Below are positions 19,463 to 27,605 of a stretch of 64,000 bases of DNA, one piece after another; the first letter of the stretch is position 1; every line of letters starts with the position of its first letter. The DNA lies in contig NZ_JAGGKL010000001.1 in NCBI RefSeq assembly GCF_017873625.1, positions 363,209-427,208 of the forward strand, written 5' to 3'. Source of the DNA: Methanobacterium petrolearium. Lineage in GTDB: Archaea > Methanobacteriota > Methanobacteria > Methanobacteriales > Methanobacteriaceae. The notes below the pieces were generated by a model. That model was given only the letters and a program-made list of their open reading frames with translations. It did not search any database and was not told where the DNA came from. The position numbers and the translations under genes are program-made.

Positions 19463-20940
19463 TGACTAGAGAAAACACCATGGATGATAAACAGAGGGAA
19501 CAGATCACCCTGGATGAGAAAATCATCAAAAAACCGGAATCCATGCTGGATAAATATTATCGTAAAGGGGGAAGTGCTCCCACTGCCACTCATTACTGTC
19601 CAGGGTGTGGTCATGGGATACTGCACAAACTCATAGGTGAGGCCATGGATGATCTGGGAATACAGGACCGTGCAGTTATGACCAGCCCAGTGGGATGTGC
19701 AGTATTTGCATACTACTATTTTGACTGTGGACATGTACAAGTCGCACACGGCCGAGCACCAGCAGTAGGAACTGGACTATCCCGTGCAGAAGAAGATGCT
19801 GTAGTAATGTTATATCAGGGAGATGGAGACCTGGCATCCATAGGACTGAATGAAACTATCCAGGCTGCCAACCGTGGAGAAAAAATGGCTGTTTTCTTTG
19901 TGAACAACACGGTTTATGGAATGACCGGAGGGCAGATGGCACCCACCACCCTGGTGGGAGAAGTTACCGTAACCTGCCCAACAGGTAGAGACCCTCATTA
20001 CATGGGATACCCTCTGCACATGTCAGAATTACTGGACAATCTGGATGCGCCTGTATTCATTGAACGTGTCTCTGTTTCAGACCCAAAACACATCCGTAAA
20101 GCCAAAATAGCGGTTCGAAAAGCCCTGGAAGTTCAGAGGGATGGTAAAGGTTATGCTTTTGTTGAAGTACTTTCCCCTTGCCCCACCAACCTGAGAATGG
20201 ATGCTCAGGGAGCTGAAAATTTTGTTAACAATGAAATGACCAAAGAATTCCCCTTAAAAAACTTCCGAGACAAGAGAAAAGAAACAGAACCCCTGTGCAG
20301 GGCAAGCAGTGATTTTTCACAGGAATCATTAAACGAAATCTTTGAAGTCCAGGAAGGTAATTCATGGGAGGCAAAGGATGATCCTTCCTTCCAGAGGAAG
20401 GTAGTGCGTATTGCAGGATTTGGAGGTCAGGGAGTTTTAAGCATGGGCCTCACACTGGCCCAGGCAGCATGTAATGACCAGCGACATGTATCTTGGTATC
20501 CATCTTATGGACCAGAACAGAGAGGAGGCACATCAGACTGTACTGTGGTTATTTCTGGTGAAATCATAGGATCCCCTGTCCTGGAAACCTCCGATGGTTT
20601 GGTGGCAATGAACCAGCCTTCACTGGAAAAATTCGCCTCCAAAGTTAGGGAAGGTGGAATTATCATCTATGAAAGCAGTATAGGTGAGTTTGAATCTCCT
20701 GAAGGTCTCAGAACTCTGGCTATACCTGCTCGTAAAATTGCCAAGGAACACGGTGTGAAAAGAGCAGCCAACACAGCCATGTTAGGGGTTATAATGGAAT
20801 TGGGATTAACAGGACTTCCTGAACACGTTTTCACCGAGGCAGTTGAGCACACCTTCCGCAGAAAACCTAAACTGGTACCAGCCAACCTGGAAATACTGGA
20901 AGCCGGTGCAAAATGGGCACGGGAAACTTTTAAAACATAA
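19462..20940 (+). CDS. vorA: 2-oxoisovalerate ferredoxin oxidoreductase, fused beta-gamma subunit VorA
   Basis: Residues 1-290 are the thiamine-diphosphate beta part, with HYCPGCGHG near 43, 'GDGDLASIGLNE' near 120 and 'NNTVYGMTGGQ'. Residues about 310-492 are the gamma part, with 'IAGFGGQGVLSMGL' near 316 and 'SYGPEQRGGTSDC' near 350. This beta-gamma fusion is characteristic of the VorA chain in Methanobacteriales. The ATG could also be the one at 19480 (residue 7), but the first ATG overlaps the vorB stop and is preferred. A T-rich tract right after the stop (about 20947-20967) probably ends the operon. Confidence 0.9.
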   Translation: MTRENTMDDKQREQITLDEKIIKKPESMLDKYYRKGGSAPTATHYCPGCGHGILHKLIGEAMDDLGIQDRAVMTSPVGCAVFAYYYFDCGHVQVAHGRAPAVGTGLSRAEEDAVVMLYQGDGDLASIGLNETIQAANRGEKMAVFFVNNTVYGMTGGQMAPTTLVGEVTVTCPTGRDPHYMGYPLHMSELLDNLDAPVFIERVSVSDPKHIRKAKIAVRKALEVQRDGKGYAFVEVLSPCPTNLRMDAQGAENFVNNEMTKEFPLKNFRDKRKETEPLCRASSDFSQESLNEIFEVQEGNSWEAKDDPSFQRKVVRIAGFGGQGVLSMGLTLAQAACNDQRHVSWYPSYGPEQRGGTSDCTVVISGEIIGSPVLETSDGLVAMNQPSLEKFASKVREGGIIIYESSIGEFESPEGLRTLAIPARKIAKEHGVKRAANTAMLGVIMELGLTGLPEHVFTEAVEHTFRRKPKLVPANLEILEAGAKWARETFKT

Positions 20941-20944
20941 AAAA

Positions 20945-20970
20945 ATCTTTTTTCATCTCTTTTTTTCCAT
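20945..20970 (+). terminator. oligo-T terminator after vorA
   Basis: Runs of six and seven T within 30 bases of the vorA stop match the intrinsic oligo-T terminators of methanogens. About 240 bases then follow before the next oxidoreductase gene, so the two are separate units. Confidence 0.5.
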
Positions 20971-21207
20971 TTTTATCCGCTTTTCATTATTTTTTTCTTA
21001 TTTTTTAATTTTTCTATATTGTTTAATGTTCATTTTTAATATCAATCCATCATTTACCTCTTAACCAGTTTAGTTAATTAATCCAAAACTTAAGTTTATA
21101 ACTCAAATTTTAAGTAAAATTAAGATCAAATTATGTAAAGAGATATAATGGTTTAGGGGTTTGAATGGACTTATAACTGTAGAATTATGTGAGATGGGGG
21201 TGAATTA

Positions 21208-23013
21208 ATGGTTTTTTTATCAGAAAAGGAAGATATTTCCCTGGTTTTGTGTGGTGAAGCAGGGCAGGGAATTCAGACTGTGGAAGCGATACTGGCTCAG
21301 GCTATTAAACAGAGTGGTTACCATATTTTTTCCACCAAAGAATACATGTCACGGGTCAGGGGAGGACAGAACTCTACAGAAATAAGAGTATCATCCCACC
21401 GAGTTGCTTCATATGTTAACCAGATTGATATTTTACTAGCACTTAGCTCTGGAGCCATAAAACATCTTAAAAACAGAATATCTGGTGATACTTTAATAAT
21501 AGGTGATCCAGAACATCTTAAAAATGTAAAAGAAGAGTTCATTTTCCTGGAACATGGTGAGAATACTGATAATTTTATTGAGATCCCTCTAATGGAAACT
21601 GCTCAGGAAATCGGAGGACTCATATTTGCCAATGTAATAGCAGCAGGATTTATATCAAGCATCTTGAACATTCCTAAAGAGATATTTGACGGGCTTATCA
21701 GTGACATGTTCACTCGAAAAGGTGCTAAAATACTGGAAAATGATTTGAAAGCAGGGGAAGCAGGTTACCAGATGGGTAGAGAGTTAATGGAATCTAAATC
21801 AGAGTTGATTCAAGTTTCGCTCTCTGGTCAGTCAGAAGTTCGTGATGAACTTTTAATGAATGGGACTGATGCTGTGGGATTTGGTTGTTTGGTTGGAAAC
21901 TGCAGATTCATGTCTTCATATCCCATGACTCCATCCACTCCACTTCAGAATTTCCTGGCCAGTAATGCCCATGAATTTGAAATAGTATATGAACAGGCAG
22001 AAGATGAGATAGCAGCCATAAACATGGCTCTGGGAGCATCTTATGCAGGGGCACGGAGCATTGTGGCCACATCAGGCAGTGGATTTGCCCTAATGGGTGA
22101 AGCCGTAGGTTTGGCTGGAATGATAGAAACTCCCCTAGTTATTTACATTGCCCAAAGGCCTGGTCCGGCTGTAGGACTTCCCACCCGAACCAGTCAGGAA
22201 GACCTGAACCTGGCACTCTATTCTGGGCCTGGCGAATTTCCCCGAATTATATTTGCACCAGGAAAACTGGAAGATGCATTCACATTAACTCAAAAAGCAT
22301 TTAATCTGGCTGAAAAATACCAGATCCCGGTTTTCATTTTATCAGACCAGTACTTTGTAGATTGTTATTATAACATTCCATCCCTCCCACTGGAAGATGA
22401 TGAAAATGAAGATTATCTGGTTAAAACCGTTCCAGAATATCAGCGCTATCTCATCACCCATGATGGTGTCACTCCACGGGGAATACCAGGATATGGCGAT
22501 GGATTGGTGGTTGTTGACTCAGATGAGCATGATGAAGAGGGACACATCACTGAAAACCTGGATTTAAGGACCCAGATGGTTGATAAAAGGTTAAAAAAAA
22601 TTGAACAAATCAAGGAGGATGCTGTTCCCCCTGAACTTGTGGGTCCAGATGATTACAGGGAACTGGTGTTGGGATGGGGTTCCACCTACTGGCCCATCAG
22701 AGAGGCCCTAGAAAATATTCTTGAAAGTGATAAGGAAAAGAAAATAAGTTTCCTCCATATGAAACAGGCCTATCCATTCCATAGATCAGTGGTTAAATAT
22801 CTGGAAAATGCGGAAGATGTTATAATATTTGAGAACAATGCCCAGGGACAACTTGCTAACCTTATAAAACTTGAAACTGGTTTTGAAATACAGGAAAAAG
22901 TTTTAAAGTACAATGGAATGCCATTTTCGGTGGAAGAAGTGGAAAGGAATCTTAAAAGATTTATGGGTATTGAAAACCTTGATACTTCCGGTGGCAAGGA
23001 GGGGTCTCAATGA
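21208..23013 (+). CDS. 2-oxoacid:acceptor oxidoreductase, fused gamma-alpha subunit
   Basis: The first 190 residues are the gamma domain ('GEAGQGIQTVEAILAQAI', 'MSRVRGGQNSTEI'). Residues about 215-590 are the alpha domain with the variant motif YPMTPSTP near 238, 'TSGSGFALMGEAVGL' and 'IAQRPGPAVGLPTRT'. This gamma-alpha fusion belongs to a class of two-subunit oxidoreductases widespread in bacteria and archaea. The substrate cannot be told from sequence; candidates are 2-oxoglutarate, pyruvate or an aromatic 2-oxoacid. A strong GGGGGTGA ribosome site (21196-21203) precedes the ATG. The stop overlaps the beta gene by four bases. No ferredoxin-like subunit gene accompanies it. Confidence 0.88.
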   Translation: MVFLSEKEDISLVLCGEAGQGIQTVEAILAQAIKQSGYHIFSTKEYMSRVRGGQNSTEIRVSSHRVASYVNQIDILLALSSGAIKHLKNRISGDTLIIGDPEHLKNVKEEFIFLEHGENTDNFIEIPLMETAQEIGGLIFANVIAAGFISSILNIPKEIFDGLISDMFTRKGAKILENDLKAGEAGYQMGRELMESKSELIQVSLSGQSEVRDELLMNGTDAVGFGCLVGNCRFMSSYPMTPSTPLQNFLASNAHEFEIVYEQAEDEIAAINMALGASYAGARSIVATSGSGFALMGEAVGLAGMIETPLVIYIAQRPGPAVGLPTRTSQEDLNLALYSGPGEFPRIIFAPGKLEDAFTLTQKAFNLAEKYQIPVFILSDQYFVDCYYNIPSLPLEDDENEDYLVKTVPEYQRYLITHDGVTPRGIPGYGDGLVVVDSDEHDEEGHITENLDLRTQMVDKRLKKIEQIKEDAVPPELVGPDDYRELVLGWGSTYWPIREALENILESDKEKKISFLHMKQAYPFHRSVVKYLENAEDVIIFENNAQGQLANLIKLETGFEIQEKVLKYNGMPFSVEEVERNLKRFMGIENLDTSGGKEGSQ

Positions 23014-23870
23014 AACCTAGAGATTTTGACATGCCAGAGGTAGATGTGGCATGGTGTCCGGGATGTGGTAATTTATCAATCCTGCGCAGTCTCAAAACCG
23101 CCCTGGCTGAACTGGAAATCCCACCAAAAGACCTGGTTTTTGTATCAGGAATAGGACAGGCAGGAAAACTACCTCACTACATCAAGGGCAATGTGTTCAA
23201 CGGCCTGCATGGAAGGTCTCTATCCCCGGCAACAGGTATAAAAGCAGTTAACCCTGAGTTAACAGTTATCGATGTGAGTGGAGATGGTTGTATGTACGGT
23301 GAGGGGGGCAACCACTTCATTCACACCATCAGACGTAATCCGGACCTTACCAACCTGGTGCATAACAACATGGTTTACGGCCTAACCAAGGGACAGGCAT
23401 CACCCACCAGTCAGATAGATTTCAACACACCTTTACAAGTTGACGGAGTATTTTTAGAACCATTCAACCCATTAACGGTGGCAATTGCTCTTGACGCATC
23501 CTTTGTGGCCAGAGCATTTAGTGGAGATCGTAAACAAACCATTGAAATCTTAAAAGCAGCCATAAAACATAAAGGATACTCATTGGTTGATATTTTTCAA
23601 CCCTGTGTGTCTTTCAATAAGGTAAACACTAGAAACTGGTTCAAAGAACACACATACTATCTGGAAGATGACCATGATCCCAGCAACAGGAACCTTGCCT
23701 TCCAGAGAGCCATTGAAACTGGAGAATATCCACTGGGAATCTTTTACACCAACTGCAACAAGAGAACCTTTGAAGAGAACCTCAGCGTGTATTATGATAA
23801 AAAAACTCCATTGTTCCAGAGGAAAGTTGATATGCAGAAGATTAGAAATCTTGTGGAGACTAAAAGATAA
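23010..23870 (+). CDS. 2-oxoacid:acceptor oxidoreductase beta subunit
   Basis: This 286-residue beta subunit binds thiamine diphosphate and a 4Fe-4S cluster. It shows WCPGCGN near residue 14, 'GIGQAGKLPHYI' near 50, the GDG motif in 'VSGDGCMYGEGGNHFIH' near 90 and 'NNMVYGLTKGQASPTS' near 120. The last two blocks bind the cofactor and distinguish beta from alpha chains. It pairs with the overlapping upstream gamma-alpha chain to make a complete two-chain enzyme. Free ferredoxin must be the electron carrier, because no dedicated delta subunit is encoded here. Confidence 0.9.
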   Translation: MKPRDFDMPEVDVAWCPGCGNLSILRSLKTALAELEIPPKDLVFVSGIGQAGKLPHYIKGNVFNGLHGRSLSPATGIKAVNPELTVIDVSGDGCMYGEGGNHFIHTIRRNPDLTNLVHNNMVYGLTKGQASPTSQIDFNTPLQVDGVFLEPFNPLTVAIALDASFVARAFSGDRKQTIEILKAAIKHKGYSLVDIFQPCVSFNKVNTRNWFKEHTYYLEDDHDPSNRNLAFQRAIETGEYPLGIFYTNCNKRTFEENLSVYYDKKTPLFQRKVDMQKIRNLVETKR

Positions 23871-23993
23871 ATTAGTTATTGTTTAATCTAAGAATTAGAT
23901 AAAATAACATAAAAATACTATAAAATAAATTTTCTCGTAAAATAATGGTAAAAATAAAGGTAAAATCATGTCAATGTCACTTTGAGGTGGAAA

Positions 23994-24767
23994 ATGAAGA
24001 AAATTAGAATATTATCCTGGAACGTCAATGGAATCAGGGCAGTGCACCGTAAAGGATTCCTTGACTGGTTTAGTAAGGATAAACCAGATATACTATGTAT
24101 TCAAGAAACCAAAGCCATTCGTAAACAATTCCCAGCAGACATCAGAAATATTAATGGCTACCATCTGTACCTTTCTGAAGCAGAACGCAAAGGATACAGT
24201 GGAGTGGCCACCTACACCAGTATGAAACCGGAAAATGTTAAACAGGGTTTTGGAATTCCCAAATTCGACAGTGAAGGTCGTACACTCATAACTGATTATG
24301 GGGATTTTGTACTCTTCAACATATACTTCCCCAATGGTAAAATGTCCCAGGAAAGACTAAAGTACAAATTAGACTTCTATGACTCCTTTTTGGACTATGC
24401 TGACGCCCTTAAAGAAGAAGGAAGGAATATCATAGTTTGTGGGGATGTCAACACTGCCCATAATGAGATAGACCTGGCAAGACCCAAAGAAAATGAGAAA
24501 ATTTCGGGTTTTTTGCCTATTGAAAGGGAATGGATGGATCGTTTCCTGAGCCATGGTTATGTGGACACCTTCCGTGAGTTCAACCAGGAAAATGACCAGT
24601 ACACCTGGTGGAGTTACCGTACCCGTGCCAGAGAACGAAATGTGGGCTGGAGACTGGATTACTTCTTTGTTAACCAAGAATTCATAGACAATGTTCAGTC
24701 ATCTTACATTCTTTCCGATGTTATGGGGTCTGACCACTGTCCAGTGGGTGTAGAAATAAAGATTTAA
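23994..24767 (+). CDS. xth: exodeoxyribonuclease III / Mth212-like uridine endonuclease
   Basis: The 257-residue product is an exonuclease-III-type endonuclease. Conserved blocks are 'ILSWNVNGIRAVHRKGF', 'CIQETKA' with the catalytic Glu, 'NIYFPNGKM', 'VCGDVNTAH', 'RNVGWRLDYFF' and 'SDHCPVGVEI' with the catalytic Asp-His. It is very like Mth212 of M. thermautotrophicus, which nicks DNA at abasic sites and directly 5' of deoxyuridine and thus replaces uracil-DNA glycosylase. The frame is open from a TTG at 23982, but GAGGTGG (23983-23989) positions the ATG at 23994. Confidence 0.93.
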   Translation: MKKIRILSWNVNGIRAVHRKGFLDWFSKDKPDILCIQETKAIRKQFPADIRNINGYHLYLSEAERKGYSGVATYTSMKPENVKQGFGIPKFDSEGRTLITDYGDFVLFNIYFPNGKMSQERLKYKLDFYDSFLDYADALKEEGRNIIVCGDVNTAHNEIDLARPKENEKISGFLPIEREWMDRFLSHGYVDTFREFNQENDQYTWWSYRTRARERNVGWRLDYFFVNQEFIDNVQSSYILSDVMGSDHCPVGVEIKI

Positions 24768-24919
24768 ACATAAAATTGGATGGTTAATGAATCTTTATCC
24801 TCAATTAAATCCGTAACTTCAGGGTGACTTTTATCCAACCACTTGATAATATGCCCCGAGGTGAGTTATTCTTCAGTAATAAAGAAAAAACATGCTTCAA
24901 GTTAAACTGACGGGATATC

Positions 24920-25552
24920 ATGTTATTCATTGATAAAAATAATAAATGGGCTTGGACAGGGATTTTAGCAGTTTTTATTTTTCTAATTTTACTGTTTACT
25001 GCCTATTTGATGTTTCCTGGACAATACACTCCTCTTGAAAATTGGATGAGTGACCTTGGAAACATGGAACTAAATCCTCAAGGGGCAGTGTTCTTCAATT
25101 TTGGTTGTATTATAGCTGGATTTATCCTTATACCTTTTTTTGTTTCGTTATCATGGTTGAAAAGAGAAGATGATAATAAATTACTTATAACAACCCAGAT
25201 ATTGGGCTTCATTGCAGCTATATTCCTGATTATGGTGGGTATTTTCCCTGAAAACTATCCACCTTGGCATTGGATGTGGTCAGCCCTGTTTTTCATAACC
25301 TTACTGATCTTCCTGGTTCTGGTAACCATTTTCATGTGGAGTCATCCTTTATTTCCCAGATCTCTGGTTTACTACGGATTTTTTGTAATTATTGTGGATT
25401 TGTATTTCATTACCATTAACATAATACCTATTTGGTTGCCAAAACCACTGTTGGAATGGTTTTCAGTTATATCTGCACTTGGATTGCTATTAGGCATGTC
25501 TTTTGTTATGTTAACCAGCAGAAACAAAAGGGATTCAAAGATCAGTAATTGA
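24920..25552 (+). CDS. DUF998 membrane protein
   Basis: The 210-residue protein has six hydrophobic helices and the family signature 'ENWMSDLGN' (compare P-x-S-x-L-G/S in relatives) after helix 1. DUF998 members occur across archaea and bacteria without a known activity. A GGGAT stretch precedes the ATG. It is not obviously linked to its neighbours. The loop of about 40 residues between helices 1 and 2 faces one side and holds the conserved motif. Confidence 0.8.
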   Translation: MLFIDKNNKWAWTGILAVFIFLILLFTAYLMFPGQYTPLENWMSDLGNMELNPQGAVFFNFGCIIAGFILIPFFVSLSWLKREDDNKLLITTQILGFIAAIFLIMVGIFPENYPPWHWMWSALFFITLLIFLVLVTIFMWSHPLFPRSLVYYGFFVIIVDLYFITINIIPIWLPKPLLEWFSVISALGLLLGMSFVMLTSRNKRDSKISN

Positions 25553-25616
25553 AAAATCAAGATCAGTGTAGAATAAAGGAGTAGGGTAATAAAAATCTTG
25601 ATTTGGAGGGTTAAAA

Positions 25617-25913
25617 ATGGACAAATTTGAGGAAAAAATGGGAAAAATTGCAAAAGAAGACCTATCAGAAGATGAAATCAATAAAAGGTTTTTAGATGAA
25701 TGGGGAGATGATTGTATCTGTCCGGATTGTCCCATGTATAACCAGTGCGCCCAGGAAAAATATGAAGGCATCTACTGCCTCCTGGGTAAATCAGAATGTA
25801 ACCTGGAGGAAGATGATTGTATCTGTCCGGATTGTGATGTATTCGAGGATTTAGATCTTAAATACGATCTTTTCTGTATCAAAGGATCTGAAAAGGAATT
25901 GAGAGGTGCTTAA
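25617..25913 (+). CDS. DUF2769 cysteine-rich small protein
   Basis: This is a 98-residue acidic protein with two similar cysteine blocks: 'DDCICPDCPMYNQCAQ' near residue 36 and 'DDCICPDCDVFEDL' near 69, plus single cysteines in 'GIYCLLGKSEC' and 'LFCIKG'. The repeated CxCPxC pattern is that of DUF2769, a family common in methanogens and thought to bind metal. GGAGGG (25605-25610) is a strong ribosome site. The function is unknown. Confidence 0.82.
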   Translation: MDKFEEKMGKIAKEDLSEDEINKRFLDEWGDDCICPDCPMYNQCAQEKYEGIYCLLGKSECNLEEDDCICPDCDVFEDLDLKYDLFCIKGSEKELRGA

Positions 25914-26255
25914 TTTAGTTTTACGGAGGTTTAATACCATTTTTTATAGTCTTATTCTTATTATAAGTTTTTTTCATTTTTTTGTCGGTTCTATCCTGTG
26001 TAATTCATAAAATATTCCTTTTTCATTTTTATTTTATTATTATACAACGAATTCACTTTTTTAGAATATATTAGATTTTAACTGGAGAACTTACATACAT
26101 GTTACATATTTTATAAAATTTTTAACAGATAAAGAACCAACCTAAAATGGGATTGTAAAAGAAATATAATTATGATTCATTTGAAAATGTCAAAATACTG
26201 CTATCAAATTTTATCTTATAACGATTAATATTATCAACTGAATAAGAGGAATCCT
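25914..26255. other. AT-rich intergenic region before gatD
   Basis: About 340 bases. T-rich runs at 25960-25985 probably terminate the DUF2769 transcript. TATA-like stretches such as 'ATTTTATAAAAT' (about 26108) and 'ATCTTATAACG' (about 26213) may promote gatDE. I see no conserved frame or RNA-like structure. Confidence 0.4.
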
Positions 26256-27581
26256 ATGAGTTATCGTAAAACAGCCAAAAAATTTTTAGATTCACAGGAA
26301 ATATCCGTTGGGGATCAAATTTCAATAAAAAAAGATGGTATAGAATATCAGGGAATGCTATTGGACCGGGCTGAAGATGCTGATGAGTGGCATGTGGTGT
26401 TGAAACTGGCTAACGGTTACAATATAGGAGTGAACATAGTTGAAGCTGAGGCCAAGCTCCTGGAGAAAGGAGAAAAACCCAAAATCGATCTTCCACCATT
26501 AGATATTAAGGAAGACCCGGAAAAAATGGACATCTCCATCATATCCACAGGAGGGACTGTGGCTTCCATAATCGATTACAAAACCGGGGCTGTTCACCCT
26601 GCTTTTACTGCTGATGACCTGTTGAGGGCCACTCCAGAACTCCTGGATGAGGCCAACATCACAGGAAAGGCCATAATGAACATCTTAAGCGAGAACATGA
26701 AACCGGACTACTGGATCCAAGCCGCCAGATCAGTGGCTGATGAGATAACCGAAGGTGCTGAGGGGGTAGTAGTGGCCCATGGAACCGATACCATGCATTA
26801 CACTTCTGCTGCCTTAAGTTTCATCCTCCAAACACCGGTTCCCATAATTTTAACTGGTGCGCAGCGGAGTTCGGACCGACCATCATCTGATGCCTACATT
26901 AACCTTATGAGCTCAGTAGCTGCTGCCAAATCAGACATTGCCGAGGTTATGGTGTGCATGCATGCCACTGAAAATGATAGTCAGACCTATCTGCACAGGG
27001 GCGCCAAGGTGCGTAAGATGCACACCAGCCGCAGGGACACTTTCTCCAGTATCAACACCCTCCCTATGGCCCAGGTTAAGGATGGAAAGGTGAAGATCAT
27101 TGATAAAAATTATCCATACACCAAACGAAAGGAGATCCAACTGGAAGTTAATGACTCATTAGAACCGAAAGTAGCATTCATTAAAAGTTATCCTGGAATT
27201 TCAGGAGAATTGATTGATTACCATATAGATAAAGGTTATAAAGGCATGGTAATAGAGGGAACTGGATTGGGGCACTGTCCTGACTATCTCATTCCTCCCA
27301 TAAAAAGAGCAATCAATGAAGGAATACCAGTAGCCATGTCTTCCCAGTGTCTGTACGGTAGGACTAATCTGAATGTATACAGTACTGGTCGTAAACTTTT
27401 ATCTGCAGGTGTGATCCCGGTGGGTGACATGCTACCAGAAGTAGCTTATGTGAAACTGGTATGGACTCTAGGACAGACCACCGAGCATGAAGAAGTTAAA
27501 AAAATAATGCAAACCAACCTTAAGGGTGAACTGGTGGAAAAATCATCCTCAAAATATTTCATAAAAGATTACGGGAGATAA
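26256..27581 (+). CDS. gatD: Glu-tRNA(Gln) amidotransferase subunit D
   Basis: GatD is the asparaginase-like subunit that releases ammonia from glutamine or asparagine for the archaeal tRNA-dependent amidotransferase. Residues 1-75 form the GatD-specific N-terminal domain. The asparaginase core has the catalytic threonines in 'ISTGGTVASI' (near 97) and 'VAHGTDTMHYT' (near 172). Length 441 is typical. The gene lies 12-24 bases ahead of gatE in an operon, as usual. AAGAGGA precedes the ATG. Confidence 0.96.
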   Translation: MSYRKTAKKFLDSQEISVGDQISIKKDGIEYQGMLLDRAEDADEWHVVLKLANGYNIGVNIVEAEAKLLEKGEKPKIDLPPLDIKEDPEKMDISIISTGGTVASIIDYKTGAVHPAFTADDLLRATPELLDEANITGKAIMNILSENMKPDYWIQAARSVADEITEGAEGVVVAHGTDTMHYTSAALSFILQTPVPIILTGAQRSSDRPSSDAYINLMSSVAAAKSDIAEVMVCMHATENDSQTYLHRGAKVRKMHTSRRDTFSSINTLPMAQVKDGKVKIIDKNYPYTKRKEIQLEVNDSLEPKVAFIKSYPGISGELIDYHIDKGYKGMVIEGTGLGHCPDYLIPPIKRAINEGIPVAMSSQCLYGRTNLNVYSTGRKLLSAGVIPVGDMLPEVAYVKLVWTLGQTTEHEEVKKIMQTNLKGELVEKSSSKYFIKDYGR

Positions 27582-27605
27582 CAGGAGATAAAATTGGTGA
27601 TACAC

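Noticed and set aside
24764..24835. Minus-strand frame 'HIIKWLDKSHPEVTDLIEDKD' behind the xth gene
   Set aside because: It reads like a protein C-terminus, but it has a stop just upstream, no start codon in a good place and overlaps the xth stop. A gene remnant is possible, but about 30 codons are too few to call.
26931..27140. Frames opposite gatD and similar antisense frames in vor, kor and gatE
   Set aside because: They are by-products of coding periodicity on the other strand; no independent support was found.
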